Assembly (NCBI GenBank): GCA_001683735.1
Contig: LUGG01000052.1
Span: 62,001-126,000, forward strand
Length of the DNA stretch: 64,000 bases
From: Grifola frondosa
Lineage: Eukaryota > Basidiomycota > Agaricomycetes > Polyporales > Grifolaceae
Direction: 5' to 3'
Made by a program: the position numbers and the translations under genes
Notes under the pieces: generated by a model
The model's input: only the letters and a program-made list of their open reading frames with translations
What the model was told of the DNA's origin: nothing
Database searches by the model: none
In this document: positions 1-12,214 of the stretch, one piece after another
How positions within the stretch are numbered: position 1 is the stretch's first letter
Layout of the letters: the number at the start of each line of letters is the position of its first letter

Positions 1-1513
1 TGACACATCTGCACGCGTTGCTTGACTCCGACGTACTCGAGAAGTTCCCCTATGGATGCATCGACGTAAGTCAAACCCATCGCTGCTCCAAGCCGGTGCG
101 GATTTTAATTATTGCAATTTCTACGGTGACAGATCGCGTTGCCGACCGGACCGCCATTGATGGTCCAAGTGACGCATCCGCGCGTTTTGTACCTGCTTAC
201 ATTTTTGATAAGCAGTACGGCGAAGCGAGATGCCGTTGGTAGAAAGCCCAAGCGCAAGTTATTTGCTGCAGAGGGACTGGTGGCTTGGGACAATGTATCA
301 GCCGGGAGATATTGTGTATGTTGTTCTAGCATTTTCTTATTAATTCATCTTAACCCTCATTTTTTATGTAGTCTCAACGTGGTCTGGACAAGGCGATGTC
401 TATGAGGTTGAACAGCGATTAGCCAGGATCAAAGCAGATTTACTCTGCGAGCTTGCAGCTGTAAGCATATATTCCCCATGTCCTCATATTTGAATTAACA
501 TGATATGGCTTAGGTATCTATTATGCGCAGCGAGTTTGATGCAGCTGAAGAGGTAAGCGATTGACTCTGGTACACGTACCTTCAAGCTACTGAAGTCTGA
601 TGTACAGAATCTGAACTTGTTGATCGCTCACACCCGCACGTATGATATTTTCCCGCTCTTCTCCGCACGCATCGCATTGCACCATGCCCATCTCGCACAT
701 GCCGTCGGCCAGACCTCGCGTGCACTTCAATGCTACCGCACCGCCGCCCACCTCGCCGAGCATGGAAGTTTTGTAGAAGTGGCGGCCCGTGCCGGAGATG
801 TTACCCTCCGAATTGGTCTGGCACAAAATAAGGCCATTGCGGAAGGCACCACAACTCCGGAAACAGTCGACGATGATGATTGTATGGAGTCTGTGGACCT
901 CGAAGCAGGCATGCAAGTTGTGGAGGCGTGTCGTGGGATGGGTGGGACGCTGGAGGCTGTGGGACAAGTGATCGAGGCCTGCATGATGCCAGAGATTCTG
1001 AAAGCCAAGTAAGTCGCCGTGAAAAATTGTTTCCTACAAAGTTGACATTGACGATAACTTCGCACAGGCAACATCTGAAGTTCGCTCTCGAGCTCGCGAC
1101 AAAAGCGCAAGATAACCACCTTCGTGCGCTCATTCTTGCGCTCATTGCGTCGCACTACCTGCACACCGCCGGAGATCATGCGCGCACGATGCTGCAGACG
1201 TGCGAGCAGCTTGCAGCGGGCCTGGGTGCACCCCCCACTAAATCCACGGGGGAACAAAGCAAGATGCCAGTGGTGGTGGGTAACGCGCCGCTCGGCCTAT
1301 GGGTCGGTGAGCGATTTTTGGGTAAGTGTTAATGCCCCTCTGTTGTCTGCTTGACAGCAGCGATCTGAGAAGCCTGGCTGACATATATATATATTCGTAG
1401 AACTGTTTAATCGTGCAGGAAAGGAGGCGCGAGCACAGAAGCAAGCCGCAGTAAACACTCAATTCGCGAAGGCTGTCGAAGATCTTGCCTGCAGGGGCAT
1501 GACAGGGGTGTAA
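1..1513 (+). CDS. MAU2/Scc4-like cohesin loading factor, 3' part
   Basis: The 5' end lies outside the window. Readable exons are about 1-65, 133-313, 373-470, 514-552, 608-1008, 1068-1321 and 1401-1513 (TAA), with GTAAGT-type donors and short introns. The translation is an all-helical, TPR-like protein with pieces such as RLARIKADLLCELA, AHAVGQTSRALQCYR and ASHYLHTAGDHARTML, and a basic tail around GKEARAQKQAAVNTQFAKA. This pattern matches fungal Scc4/MAU2 (Cohesin_load family), the partner of Scc2 that loads cohesin onto chromatin in the nucleus. The reading frame slips by one base near 300-306, where GDIVYVVL is expected, probably a sequencing indel. Another TPR-repeat protein is the alternative. 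The call rests on recalled family similarity only. Confidence 0.6.
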
Positions 1514-2007
1514 CAAGTCGATGTTTTTGCCCAACCGCTTCCCTTCGAACTCAAATCGCCTTAAACTACAGAGAGTTCTCATCAATGTCACTGCGGATGA
1601 CATGGGTCAAAGTCGGTCGGATATAGCTGCACGTTCTCATTGGCATCGCATATTTCTCGGACAAGGCGACTTATCTTCCTCGAAGATAGGATGCCCCTAG
1701 GCTCTAGGGGACAGTGCGAGTCCGTAATATTTTACTCTATCGACGCTCTATCGACATGTAGATATAGATCCCAGCACGTTTGGAACTGTAGCATTAGTTG
1801 TGCATAATAGTCAAAGTCTTTGTTTATAGCTGGCGTGAAACCGCGGAGTTGGAGTCGGCTAGCATGGAACTACGTCCGTGTGATCGAAGGGAGACAAACA
1901 GTTGGGAACATGATAAAAGACCCAAGGGAAAGTCGTTGGCGTGGGCAACTTGGGCAACTTGTATAACATCAATATTGTATTATACCCGTTCGCCGTCGTG
2001 AGCAGCG
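1514..2007. other. Intergenic spacer
   Basis: About 490 bases between the cohesin-loader stop and the tetraspanin start. I see no coding pattern. It should contain the 3' UTR of the first gene and the promoter of the second; no clear TATA box was recognised. Confidence 0.5.
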
Positions 2008-3640
2008 ATGCAGAGGATGTGGTCGACGTATCTGGACCCCTCGGGGCTTAGCAACGGGCGGGGTTCGCCGTCGCCTCAGCCCCAGCCGGTACGTGCGAAT
2101 TGTTCTGTTTCAGTGCCACGTTCACCTTATCCCTCATCGCCTCTATGCTAAACGGCGTCTAGATGGCTCACAGTCCAACGTACGTCCAGCTGATTCATTT
2201 TCTTTCTCCACCATGTCATCGACTCTGCTTGCGGTTGGGGACAACAGTACTGACAACCTCCTCGACAGGCACTCCAGATCGTCGTCGATCAACTCACATT
2301 CGCCATCTATTCAGTCCGCAGCCAATTCCACTCGTTATATGCTCGCAGGCATGAACAACAACAGCGATGCGCCCCTCGAGCCCCCAACGTTCCTTTTGCC
2401 TCACGCGCCAGCTCTTTCCGTTCAATGTCACCGAAAAATGACACCCCACTCATTTCTGACGGAAAGGGCATGCCCACATCCCTTAGCGTCAACTATCTCC
2501 CCTCCAAGTTCTCCAACACCATGCTTGCTGGAGGTGTGAAGAGGAGAAAGGGCAAGAATGCTGGCATGATGCTTCCCAAGCGTGGAGGAGGACGTGAAGC
2601 CTTTCGCAGCAACGAAGCTCGTATGCCCGGAGATGGTGACGATGACTACGATGGTGTCACTTTTGGTGCCCGTGATGGTGGCAAGACCAAGCCGAGGCTA
2701 CGATGGAATAGATTTAAGTGGATTCTCTTCATTTCGAACATAGTGGTGCGTCCGACCTTGTGTATTTTCTTAGGTTGTTCTGATGGGCCACGTGACTCCA
2801 GTTCTCCGCCTACAGCCTCGTTGGGCTCATTGCCTGTCTCCTCATCTGGTTCGACGTCTGGACACATGCAGACATCATCCGCGTTGGAAACCGCCCGGAG
2901 CTTATCATCTCGACAGTCGCTGCCTCGCTCGCCGTATTCACCTCGCTCATTGGTTGGTCTGGCATCCTACTCAAAACCGCGCCTTCCTCGCCTGGTATGC
3001 GTTCTTACTTTGGATTTGTTTTGCACTCCTCGTCACCCCCGGATACATCACCTACAAGCGCCGTACGTTCAACCTCGAGGGCAAGGTGAACGCCGAATGG
3101 TCCAGGGATCTTGGACTCGACGGGCGCTTGCGCATTCAGAACCAGCTTGGATGCTGCGGTTACTTTAACCCCTTCGTTGAAGCCACCGTCAGTCAGACGT
3201 GCTATGCTCGCAGCACGCTGCCTGGTTGCAAGAAGCCGTACCTCGATTTCGAGCGCCTCATCCTCGAGCGCTGGTACACTGTGGTCTTCTCGGTCGTCCC
3301 AGGGCAGCTCGCGGCATGATAATTGCGCTGCTGTGCTCAAACCATGTCACGTACCGCTTCGGCAAGGGCATGATGCCGAAGGCATACCGTCTGAACATGA
3401 ACAGTATGGCGGTCATCATGGACAACTACGCAAAGTACGTGTGCGCGCTCATTTTATTTCCATTGGTGCTGATGCTCTTTTCGTGCTAGCCAACTTGCAG
3501 AGCAGTACGGCAACGACGTTGCGTCGGAGGTCATGGCGCGCTCGCGCTCCAACCTTCAGCTCGACGCGATGCCTACGATGCCGTACTCGGCGAGTTCCTC
3601 GTCGTCTTTGACGAACAAGTATGACTCTCTCAGAGGATGA
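2008..3640 (+). CDS. Basidiomycete tetraspanin (TSP2/TSP3-like)
   Basis: Membrane-organising four-helix protein. A Ser/Pro-rich cytosolic N-terminus leads to the conserved SVNYLPSKFSNTML and KRGGGREAFRS blocks. TM1 is KWILFISNIV joined across an intron (donor about 2745, acceptor 2801) to FSAYSLVGLIACLLIWFDVW. HADIIRVGNRPE, TM2 and TM3 (LAWYAFLLWICFALLV) follow, then a large loop with the tetraspanin CCG signature (NQLGCCGY) and further cysteines, TM4, and a C-tail with KGMMPKAYRL. The last intron is 3436-3489. The frame breaks at 2973-2976 (an AAAA run where AAAAA is needed) and at 3314-3317 (a base missing before ATGATAATTGCG). A third break near 2378-2385 (C run) is likely. All resemble homopolymer deletions, so the gene is probably intact in the organism. 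The start ATG at 2008 is the first plausible one. Confidence 0.85.
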
Positions 3641-5062
3641 TCTGGTACGATGTGTCTGTTGCAATGCGATATTCTGATGCTGATGTTGACATAGCTCGGC
3701 AGTGGGATATTTCTTGGCCTCAGGCAGGGAATGCTCCGTACTATACCTATTTCTTGGACATTTGGACAGTAATGCATGCGGGGCGTATTTATTGTCGTGC
3801 CGATCATCCAGTATATACACGATGTCTTGTCTGTGCATCATGCCACAAGCTATCGCTCATTCATTTATGTTACCCCTGGACATGTCGTTGAGCTGCGTCT
3901 AACTCCACCCCGTTCGTGAGTCTGCTTATTTTTCGCCAGCGACTACTGAGCATTAGGTCTATCTCCGCTCTGGTTCCGACTGGACAAAGTGTCTTGCCGT
4001 CCTGAACGCAGGTCTCATGGAACTTTGTGTACTGTATACACGTGCAAGCTGGGATACATTCGCCATCAGAATCATACTGATTGCTCCACATCTGTCACCG
4101 GTGAGCCTCTTCACGATTATCTACGATGGGATTGATTGCCTTATCTTGCATTCATTTCAGCACCGGAGCTACATACAAATTTAAAAGGGGCACGTCTGTC
4201 TGTCTCGGAGACGTTCAAAAATTGTTTCTCCCTGGTCAGCCGGTCTGGCGCAAGGTTTGAGGGTAACGGACGTGCGAGCGAACCACTATTTTCGCCGCTG
4301 TACACGTACGTGCTAGTGAAAATTACTGTACGGGGAACCGAAGGGCAGCAATTGAGGGGCATGTACTCCTTATGGGCGGATTCATCATTGTAGATCGCAA
4401 TCGGTTACTGCGCGTGACTTCTGTTCGGAAAGCTGTGATTGGCCAGCTCGGCGAGAGAGGCAGTACTTCTTGGACCCGCGTAAGCAATATCGTGTATACT
4501 GTGCATTCCCTACCACCAACATCTATCTTCCTCATTGAAGTCAATACTCGAACGTCATTCGATTATTCAAGCTCAAGGCGGCAACTTCAATCTGGAACAC
4601 GGTCTTCTTGACTAGGCTAGCAAATCACCGGTTGACATGTTGCTAAAGGCGGAGGACAAGACCGTAAGTATTTAGGTCCCACAAATCGAATGCAGCTAAA
4701 CACCGTGGGTTTCATAACATACAGAGCTAATATGGCAGTGCCCGCAGCTCGTTCAAGTTAGGCAGGTCAAACATGTCACGCACTTCCTCGAGAAGCGCTA
4801 GGTATGGCCTACTTATCTCACCTTATCTCTCCCTTTCTTCCCCTCCCATGCTCTTGTTTCCACTTCACAGGCCATTTCCACTTTGCTGTCTGCCGACTGC
4901 AATTTCTGCCTTATTATAGACGCGTTATTTGCAGTCAGTTTAACGCTTCGGTGCTCAACCACCAGCCCAAGGTCGATTTAGGTGAGTGCCGCCGCAACTG
5001 CCGAAACATGGGCTATGCGAGCTCGGCACGGGCGCAAATATCCTAATTCGTTTTCACAGAAC
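3641..5062. other. Long intergenic region with possible 5' UTR intron
   Basis: 1.4 kb without a convincing coding frame; short ORFs on both strands have no recognisable motifs. Positions 4981-5060 look like an intron (GGTGAGTG donor, TTTTCACAG acceptor) directly upstream of the next ATG, so the F-box gene may have a spliced 5' UTR. Confidence 0.45.
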
Positions 5063-6622
5063 ATGCATCTTCTCTCGCTCAACGACGATGTTCTGCATGC
5101 TATCGCGTCCTTCCTTGCCACAAGAGACGCGTTGCGATTCTGCGCTACCTCTCGAGAGATTTACAGCCTAGCAATACGACATGCGCTCGCTTACGTCACT
5201 TTGGACCGCTCACCAAAGCACACCATGGAGTTTTTCGAATTCATGCTCCAAAGTGACGATCGTCCTGTGTGGCTTCGGGTCCTCGTCGTTACACGATCCG
5301 CCATTGGGCACCGTCAAGTCTGGAGGGTGACATTAGGTGACCTCCTCGAACGCGCCAGTAATCTACGGCGTCTTTCTGTTGGATTATCCGAACACTCAAC
5401 AACTTATGACGTCCGATTACCTGCAGCGTGCGTTGCACTTCCCGACCTGATCAAATTGGAACTCTGGCGCGGAGGTAACCGCGTCCTGGATATGTTGGCA
5501 AAAATGCCGCCGATGTCTCGGCACTTGCGGAGCCTCACCCTCGAACTTCATGATCTTGTTCCAGATATCCCCTTCCATCGCATTTTCGGCATTATTTCTC
5601 AATTCCCACGTCTGGAGACGTTGCGGATCGACAAGTTCGGAACACGCATCATCATGCCTTCCCCGCTCCTCACCGACCTTCGCATATATAACGTACACAC
5701 GTTGCAGCTAGCGTATGGGTCGCTGCCGATGACTCTTGCAATGCAGGTTTTCCCTGATCTCCAAGAGTTGACTTTTTATTCTATCGAAAATGGATCGGAG
5801 CACCAGCCTCAGGACATCGCTACCTTTGGGTCCCCCCAGGGTTTGAAAAAGGGAGGATGGGAGCGCCTACACCATATTCAAACTTCTTTTAAAGGATCTG
5901 TCGGAGAGGATCTATGGCGGGTACCACTCAGCCACGTGCGCTGGTTAGACTTGACCTCCATGGCCGCGCAGCGGAGTGGTGATGTCTCGTGCATCGATGC
6001 AGCGCTTGGAAGCGTGGAGCGGACCTGTCCGAGAGTCTTGTCGGTGCAGAGCGGTATCGTCAACCTGCGTTTCTGGGAGAACCTCCCCGAGATAGCACCT
6101 CAACTACGGTATCTCGAGTTGGATCTAGTACCGCTTGGTGTCGACATCCACACTGCGCTCGAATCGTGGCAGGTCTGTATATGCTGCTATTCTGCAATTG
6201 ACTCCATGATTAATTAGTGCCACGTTTAGCTGGAGAGCTCCGTCGCGCACCTGTGTGCCCTCCCGATCCTTGGGATGCTCTTCTGCATACGCATATGCGA
6301 CATCACTCCTGATATATCCGCACACGCGCATACAACTGCGATCACGATCGTGCACGCCCTCGCATCGTCGAATGCCTCCATTCGGTATATCGGCGTCAGC
6401 ATCTACGGGTGGCCAAGTGAAATGAACATCGGCGGCGATCTGCCACCGAGCCACGAAGAGCGGAGGCCTGCTACGTGGTGGAAGGTGGTCGATGTTGGAG
6501 ACGGCTCAAGCAAAAAGGAGCCCAGGCAGCTGGCGGCAGGGGCAGATGCGCGCCTGCGGGAGTACTTCTATGGCGCTGATTATGAGTCGCCTTCGGTGGT
6601 AGATGGGATGCCGATTTTCTAG
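5063..6622 (+). CDS. F-box protein with leucine-rich C-terminal region
   Basis: The N-terminus (LLSLNDDVLHAIASFLATRD, then ALRFCATSRE) fits the degenerate F-box that binds Skp1 in SCF ubiquitin ligases. The rest alternates short hydrophobic strands and helices in the irregular leucine-rich style common in basidiomycete F-box proteins (LRRLSVGLSEH, LRSLTLELHDLV, LETLRIDKFG, LTDLRIYNV). Exon 1 is 5063-6172. One intron (GTCTGT donor at 6173, acceptor 6229) joins W-Q to L-E-S-S in frame, and the stop is at 6620-6622. The ATG at 5063 directly follows a predicted acceptor and starts the F-box motif. The target is unknown; these families expand rapidly and members share little beyond the F-box. No frameshift was seen here. 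Confidence 0.75.
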
Positions 6623-7393
6623 GCTTCGGGTATGTTAGTTCGAGCGTTCGGGTGGTGGTGCGCCGATGTACGATACGTTATTCTGGTTGCGGCGTGGGAG
6701 TCATTGTGTGCTTAATGCACTTATACCACAACGACTCCACGCTGCCGATTCGTGCAGACACGCACACACTTCGTTGGGGTTCCCGAGTTGAATTTTTTTC
6801 TCATGGTAACACGTTATATCAGATAGTCAAACAGTTTATACCGTCAGCCAGGTGAGCAGCAGGCAGTGGACGCAATTGTCCTGCAGACCTTCGATCATTC
6901 GGTCGCTGTTTTGCCTGAGAAAGCGCGTGAACGCATAGGTACGGTGTCGCTTTTGTTTGAAACGCTTGTGGTAGTAGTTTTGGTCATATATCATAGGGGC
7001 GTCATTGTCCTTCCAAGAGATTCATATGTGGACAAAAACATAAGTTGTGTGGCTACATGTGCAGAAGAATCGTCTATGGCATAAAGTGTAAGTAAGGACT
7101 GCTCGATTCCAAGAAAAACGCATGAGCAGTCAGAACTGTTTTCCATGAAATTATTGAATCGTGAAGTAGGGTAGTACTCTCAGGCTACTAGCTGTGTGAC
7201 GAACGAGGGAAGGCAGTTGGCGGGTGGTAGTTCGACTAGAAAGCTCTAGTCTGGAACTATCTATCGTGTGAGATGTGAGATTTTCATCGCCCGGCGGCCC
7301 TGTAGCGCGAGTGGACGGCAATCAGTGTAGGGTCTAGCATTAGCACCGACATCTGCTTCCATATACCCGCGGCGGCAAGGAAGGGGCGCTGGT
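6623..7393. other. Convergent intergenic region
   Basis: About 770 bases between two convergent genes. It should hold both 3' UTRs. No coding frame or repeat of note was seen. Confidence 0.5.
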
Positions 7394-9571
7394 CTATGGT
7401 CTAGAGGATTTTGTGATGTCCCCCTCGCTCGCGTCCTCTGGTGGAGAGTCGGAGCTCGCATACCCGCTGGGTTCGCCATCGTTTTCACACTGTATCGTCT
7501 TTTGCACATTAATTTGGAGCTGCACGAGGTCACAGTCAGTGAGAAATGACCATCGCGCTCACAGACTCGGGCCACTCACTCTTGTACCGGTCGGGTCGAC
7601 CTGACTCCGGGCCTGCGAAGCTTCGGTCAACACCACATATCTAAAACTTAGCGAAGAATGAACGCTCACTGTGAATGGGTTGAACTGCGAGCGGCGACTG
7701 TAGCTATCCGGGAACAATACAGGCAGAGGGTGGTCTCGATCGCTAGAGCCTTGGGAGCGGCTGAGAAGCGACTTCCGTGCATTTAGCCTACACGGAGAAC
7801 ACATATTATATTAGATCTCGGCTCCCCCGATCGATGCATAGATGAATTACGCACGTTGCCAGGAACGAGTTCGCATACACTAGCCGCAGCCGCGAGTAAT
7901 CGGTGGTGAGCAATTTTCGAGCGGTCTGAGAGGCGGGAATAGCGTACGTTTGCTGATGGCGAAGTGCAGACCGAGGAAGATCAGGTTATGCGACATCACC
8001 ACCCACTGTGGGTGCTCGTCAGCTCAGGCGGCCCCATCCGGATATATGAAGAGCCCACTCACGCAGATCAGTGAGACAATAGTTGTAACGCTGGACATAA
8101 GACGTCAGGAGGCTGGTGAGGGAGGCTGGTGAGAAATGACAAGGTACCGAGCAACGCACCAGGTCAACAAACCGTTCTCTATCGTGTACAGGGTAATTGA
8201 GTCTATGATCCGATCCATGCTATGCAATGACAATATGTGAAAGATATACAATGAAATATAAATTAATTCCCTTACCTGGAGAAGCCTGTGCGTCCCCGCC
8301 GCAAGTAGAAACATAAGCCCATGGCAATCATGACATCCAATGCAGCGGAGAGAGCCAGGCCAAGCGTGAAGACCCACTACACAAGATGGTTATGGTCAAT
8401 GGGGATGGCGAAGACCTGGAGGACACTCACGCCGAATTTACGAACGAATTCGTCATAATTTTGCAAGCGGATCCTAGCGTGCAGGATTAATATCTGAAAT
8501 GATTAATGAACAAAGTAGGCACTGACATCTCAGCGGCGGTCACTATCATTTGCGGCAAATCTGATTATCGATATCTGATAGAAGGATAATGGTACTTTGC
8601 TCACCAAAGGCGGCCACTAATGAAAGTCAGATTGACGATCGCAAGGTATCGGAGGATAGACTCACCAAGTCGGACCAAAGAAAGCAAACACTTGAGAGTG
8701 CGTTAGCATTCAATTTTAATGACGATCATCGAGCCACTCACGAGTCCACCCGTGACGTACAAGTTTCCACGGCTCACTGATCGCGATACCTTCAGTACTA
8801 GCCATATGGTTGAATACGGACAGCTCACATGTATGAATTCTATGAGAGAAAAAACTAGAACCGGTAAACGTCAGTATCTCTAGCACTATAAAGCTATAAT
8901 AATCTGACCAATGGACTAAGAACGTGACCAGCGCCTTCGAGAAGACAGGTAAGGAAAGACGACCAATAACTCTCTTTCTCCACCACTCACCGTCAGCGCA
9001 ACCGTAACCTATTCGACAACTGCATTGAGTGGAGATTCTTGTCAGCGAATATAGAGATAGCGTACCGCAACGGACCTTCGTTCACCATCGATATCAGCTG
9101 GTTCCCCGAAAGATTATATCTTACAACTTACCAATTGATAGTATCTGAGATGGTTGAGTTCCCGAAGTTAGCAATGAGATATTCCCAATTCGCAGTACAC
9201 GCCATAGCAGCGTGAGCAAGATCGAGAATCCTATCCATAGCGTCTGAAATGATACATAGATCCAGCCTCACAAAAAATCTCCTACGAACCATATCGCCGA
9301 AACCTGTGTCCGGACAACGGTTAAAAATGAGATAGGTGATTGTGACAAGACGCACCATCAATTTGACACGTAGCGCATCCCTGGGATACAGTTGGAAGTA
9401 CAAAACCGTCTGCATTGTGACAGCTCCTGAGAGACTGCGCCCATCCGCGTAGTTTATCAGTAAACGAAGCGGTGAAAATGCGCCACAATTGCCAGGACAA
9501 AACAGGACTCACAACATGGATATGAGGGAACCCAAGAGAACCGCACCGAGCGTATTACGCAGAGCGGTCAT
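7394..9571 (-). CDS. DUF6534 multi-pass membrane protein
   Basis: Minus-strand gene with many small exons. It starts at 9571 with MTALRNTLGAVLLGSLISM. An intron follows (donor at 9512), and the next exon begins LSGAVTMQTVLYFQLYPRD, the typical opening of this basidiomycete family. Later exons encode LDLAHAAMACTANWEYLIAN, WVFTLGLALSAALDVMIA, GLCFYLRRGRTGFS, MDRIIDSITLYTIENGLLT and LANSFLATLNARKSLLSR. A polar tail ends in SEGDITKSSRP and TAG (7394-7396). About seven hydrophobic helices are expected, but the function of the family is unknown. A one-base slip near 9232-9236 is needed to keep the LDLAH exon in frame. Middle exons (about 8400-9120) were not resolved confidently. Confidence 0.75.
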
Positions 9572-9876
9572 ACTGACGACTTGAACCTCTACAACGCGAG
9601 AATCGGAGAACATAACAGAGACACAGAAAGGCGAAGAGAAGAGCTCGCTCGTCGCCTCAGGTATTCATGTATCCACACAGGAAGGGAGATGCTGACGCTG
9701 TGTGACAGAGATGAACCACCTTTTTCAACTGGCGAAGACGCCCTAAATCAGCCCTGAAGCGAGGCGGGTCGCGTAAGTCGCATGAGCACAAATTGAGCGA
9801 TAGTACGGGGCAGACAAGTTTACCCAAGCAGATGCTGATCTTGATCGATCGACGAAGCCTATTCGAGTCTATTCGA

Positions 9877-9884
9877 GTGCCAGA
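9877..9884. repeat. Left 8-bp target site duplication (GTGCCAGA)
   Basis: GTGCCAGA immediately precedes the left terminal inverted repeat and recurs at 18181-18188 directly after the right one. Confidence 0.85.
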
Positions 9885-9918
9885 AGGACCCCCGAAAATA
9901 CCCTATGATGGCTAGCCG
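9885..9918 (+). repeat. Left terminal inverted repeat
   Basis: Begins AGGACCCCCGAAAATACCC. The reverse complement of 18147-18180 matches it except for one T/A difference. Confidence 0.9.
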
Positions 9919-10319
9919 AAAAATTCGCCAAAAATGGCCATCCGTGTCCGGAGACCTCTTGAGCTTGGTGTCCGGACTTCGTGCTAGGTCGGCACTTTTT
10001 CGGCGCCATGTCCGGACGTCCGGCCAGCCACTAGAGCGCCACACCCTTGTCCGGATGGTCCGAGAGGCCCTCAAAAATGCCGCATTTTGTCCGGATAATC
10101 ACAAATTTGGCGTACGAGCTCCCCGCTATTAGCCAGGCTTATAGACATGTCCATTAAGATTCTATGTTTAAGGTATCCAAAATTCATTATACTTAGTAGA
10201 AGTATCAATGAATTTCGTGCTACTCCACCTCCGCAGCCACTGTCTTCGAATAGTAGAGGTTATCTATAATATAAAGGAGAGAGCGTGACGTACCAAATAC
10301 GGTAATTTTGTATGTGAGG

Positions 10320-10474
10320 TTGACACTCTAAGTTGAAGAGAGGAACGAGCGTAACCTTAGAGCAGGGTCTATGGCTGGGACTCGAGTGTAAGGCGCTTAA
10401 CACTCTTTTCCTGCCCTCCTCGACCTAGGAACTAAAAACTCTGCGACGAGTTTTCCTTTTCTGTTTTTCTCTTC
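10320..10474 (+). repeat. Split direct repeat A1
   Basis: A 155-bp left-end repeat, identical over its whole length to 15616-15770. It marks the 5' terminus of the YR retrotransposon. Confidence 0.9.
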
Positions 10475-10518
10475 TGCACAAGAAATACGATCTATCTCGT
10501 CATAATCTCAGCACATCG

Positions 10519-12214
10519 ATGCCTCGCATTAGATTCGATCCCGAGAATGAAGTCCCTCCTGACTTCGAATCCGAAGATTACGCTGACGTTCGCGCAGCGT
10601 TCCCAGTTCCCGCCAATGTGGTGGTAGCCCTTCTGACGGGTTGGACCAGTCAACACGACAAGCGGAAGATTGCGTGGGCGCTGCAGGTTGACGAGGACCG
10701 GCTAGCCGAAGAAGAGGCCGAACGACAGCAGCGAGAAGCTGTCGACGCGGCACAAAAAGAGGCCGCAGACGCGGAGGAGCGAGCACGGGCGGAGGAAGCA
10801 AAGAAGAAGCCACAGGCCCCAGTGTTCGACGCCTCTCTTCCCCCCACCGGACCGCATACCTTCACGGCCGTTGCCCTTCGCGCTCAACAAGCTCCGTGAC
10901 TTTCAAATGCCCGAGCTTTGGTATTTCACCCCTGAGGCCCAAAGAGAGGCCGCCGAATTCCATCACGCCATTGCGGAAGAAGCCTTTGGTCTTAGCCAGA
11001 CTGAAGAAGGTCTCGCACTCAAACCATTAGCATCATTCCGCCCCTCCAAAAAAGTCATCCCTGATCACTTGTTAACCTGGGAGCAGTTCACCTCGTCGAA
11101 GCCCTGTCTTCTCGAAGAAATGGCAGCAGCGGGTTGGGGACGACGCAACGTCGAAGCATACTCCGGTTTCTATTGGCTCCTCGAGACACATGACCTACGG
11201 AGTGAAACCTGGGGCACCCAAGTCCTTCTCTTATACCACGCCCGCATCCGTCGCTCCTGGCACGACGCCATAACCGCCAAGAAAGACATCTTCAACATCT
11301 CTATTATGAGTGAGCAAGTCCTACAGCGTGCGACGGATGACGTTATGAATTCCATGCGCTTGGACAGCGTGTCTAAGGCGAGTACTCGTCCTTTTGTAGT
11401 TTATTCTACAACCCCTGACAGTTTTCTCCCCACTTTCCTCTATCTTATCCATAACCTTTCGTCCTGCGAAATGCGCCTTTCCCTCGCGTCCCCATTGCAT
11501 GTTCTTCGCGTCGTGTCCTTACGTGTCCGCGTCATGTGTCCGCGTTGCGTCTCCGCGTTGCGTCTCCGCGTTGCGTTTCCGCGTCCCACACATCACCCTG
11601 CGTCTACGCGCTCCCGCGCCGCTGTGTTGAAACTGCCCCCGCGTTCCTGCGACTGCAGATGAACTCACTCATCAGCGAAGTGGAAAATGAACGGTCAGGC
11701 AGAAGGCGTCTCGTTCCAACACTCAGCGTCAGCGTTCGGCGTCCCCCGTAATGATAGACGTTCCCGACGCAAGCCGCAGCCAGACGCGAGCCAGATGCGA
11801 CGCGATGGTAGGATGGACGATCGTCGCGGAGAGCCCAGGACGGATGACCGGCGAGACTTTAGACGATTCGGCGATCACAACACCCCATCCGTACAGTCTT
11901 TTCAGGGCGGCACACGGCAATTCGGCCCTTCCGTGTGCGCCATCTGCCTCAGCTGACACAAGCACGACGTCGTCTCCTGCAGGGCCGACTTCACATGGGA
12001 CGGGAAGCGATCGCGCTGTCGTCGCAATGCCTCCGGCCGCATCGTCAATCCCAAGGGCATCATCATCTGTACCGACTGGCAGCGCCCAAGCGGCTGTACG
12101 TCCGCAAATGCCGAACACAAGCACGAGTGCTCCGGCTGCGGGCAGGCAGATCACGGAGCTCACCGCTGTCCTCTCGCTCAGGCAGCACCAAGCCTTCACC
12201 CCCCTGCAGCCTGA
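10519..12214 (+). pseudogene. Gag-like protein of the YR retrotransposon
   Basis: The first part (10519-10899) starts MPRIRFDPENE and has an Ala/Glu-rich helix (EEEAERQQREAVDAAQKEAA). The second (from about 10871, shifted one frame) carries FALNKLRDFQMPELWYFTPE, a segment I recall from Agaricomycete Ngaro-type proteins. About 11380-11690 is a degenerate stretch with short GCGTCTCCG-type repeats. The 3' part (11687-12214) has an Arg/Asp-rich linker and a Cys/His zinc-binding region (CAIC, HKHDVVSC, HKHECSGCG, HGAHRC). The frame is broken near 10865-10875 and by an in-frame TGA at 11954-11956, where CGA would restore Arg. It probably binds element RNA. Confidence 0.7.
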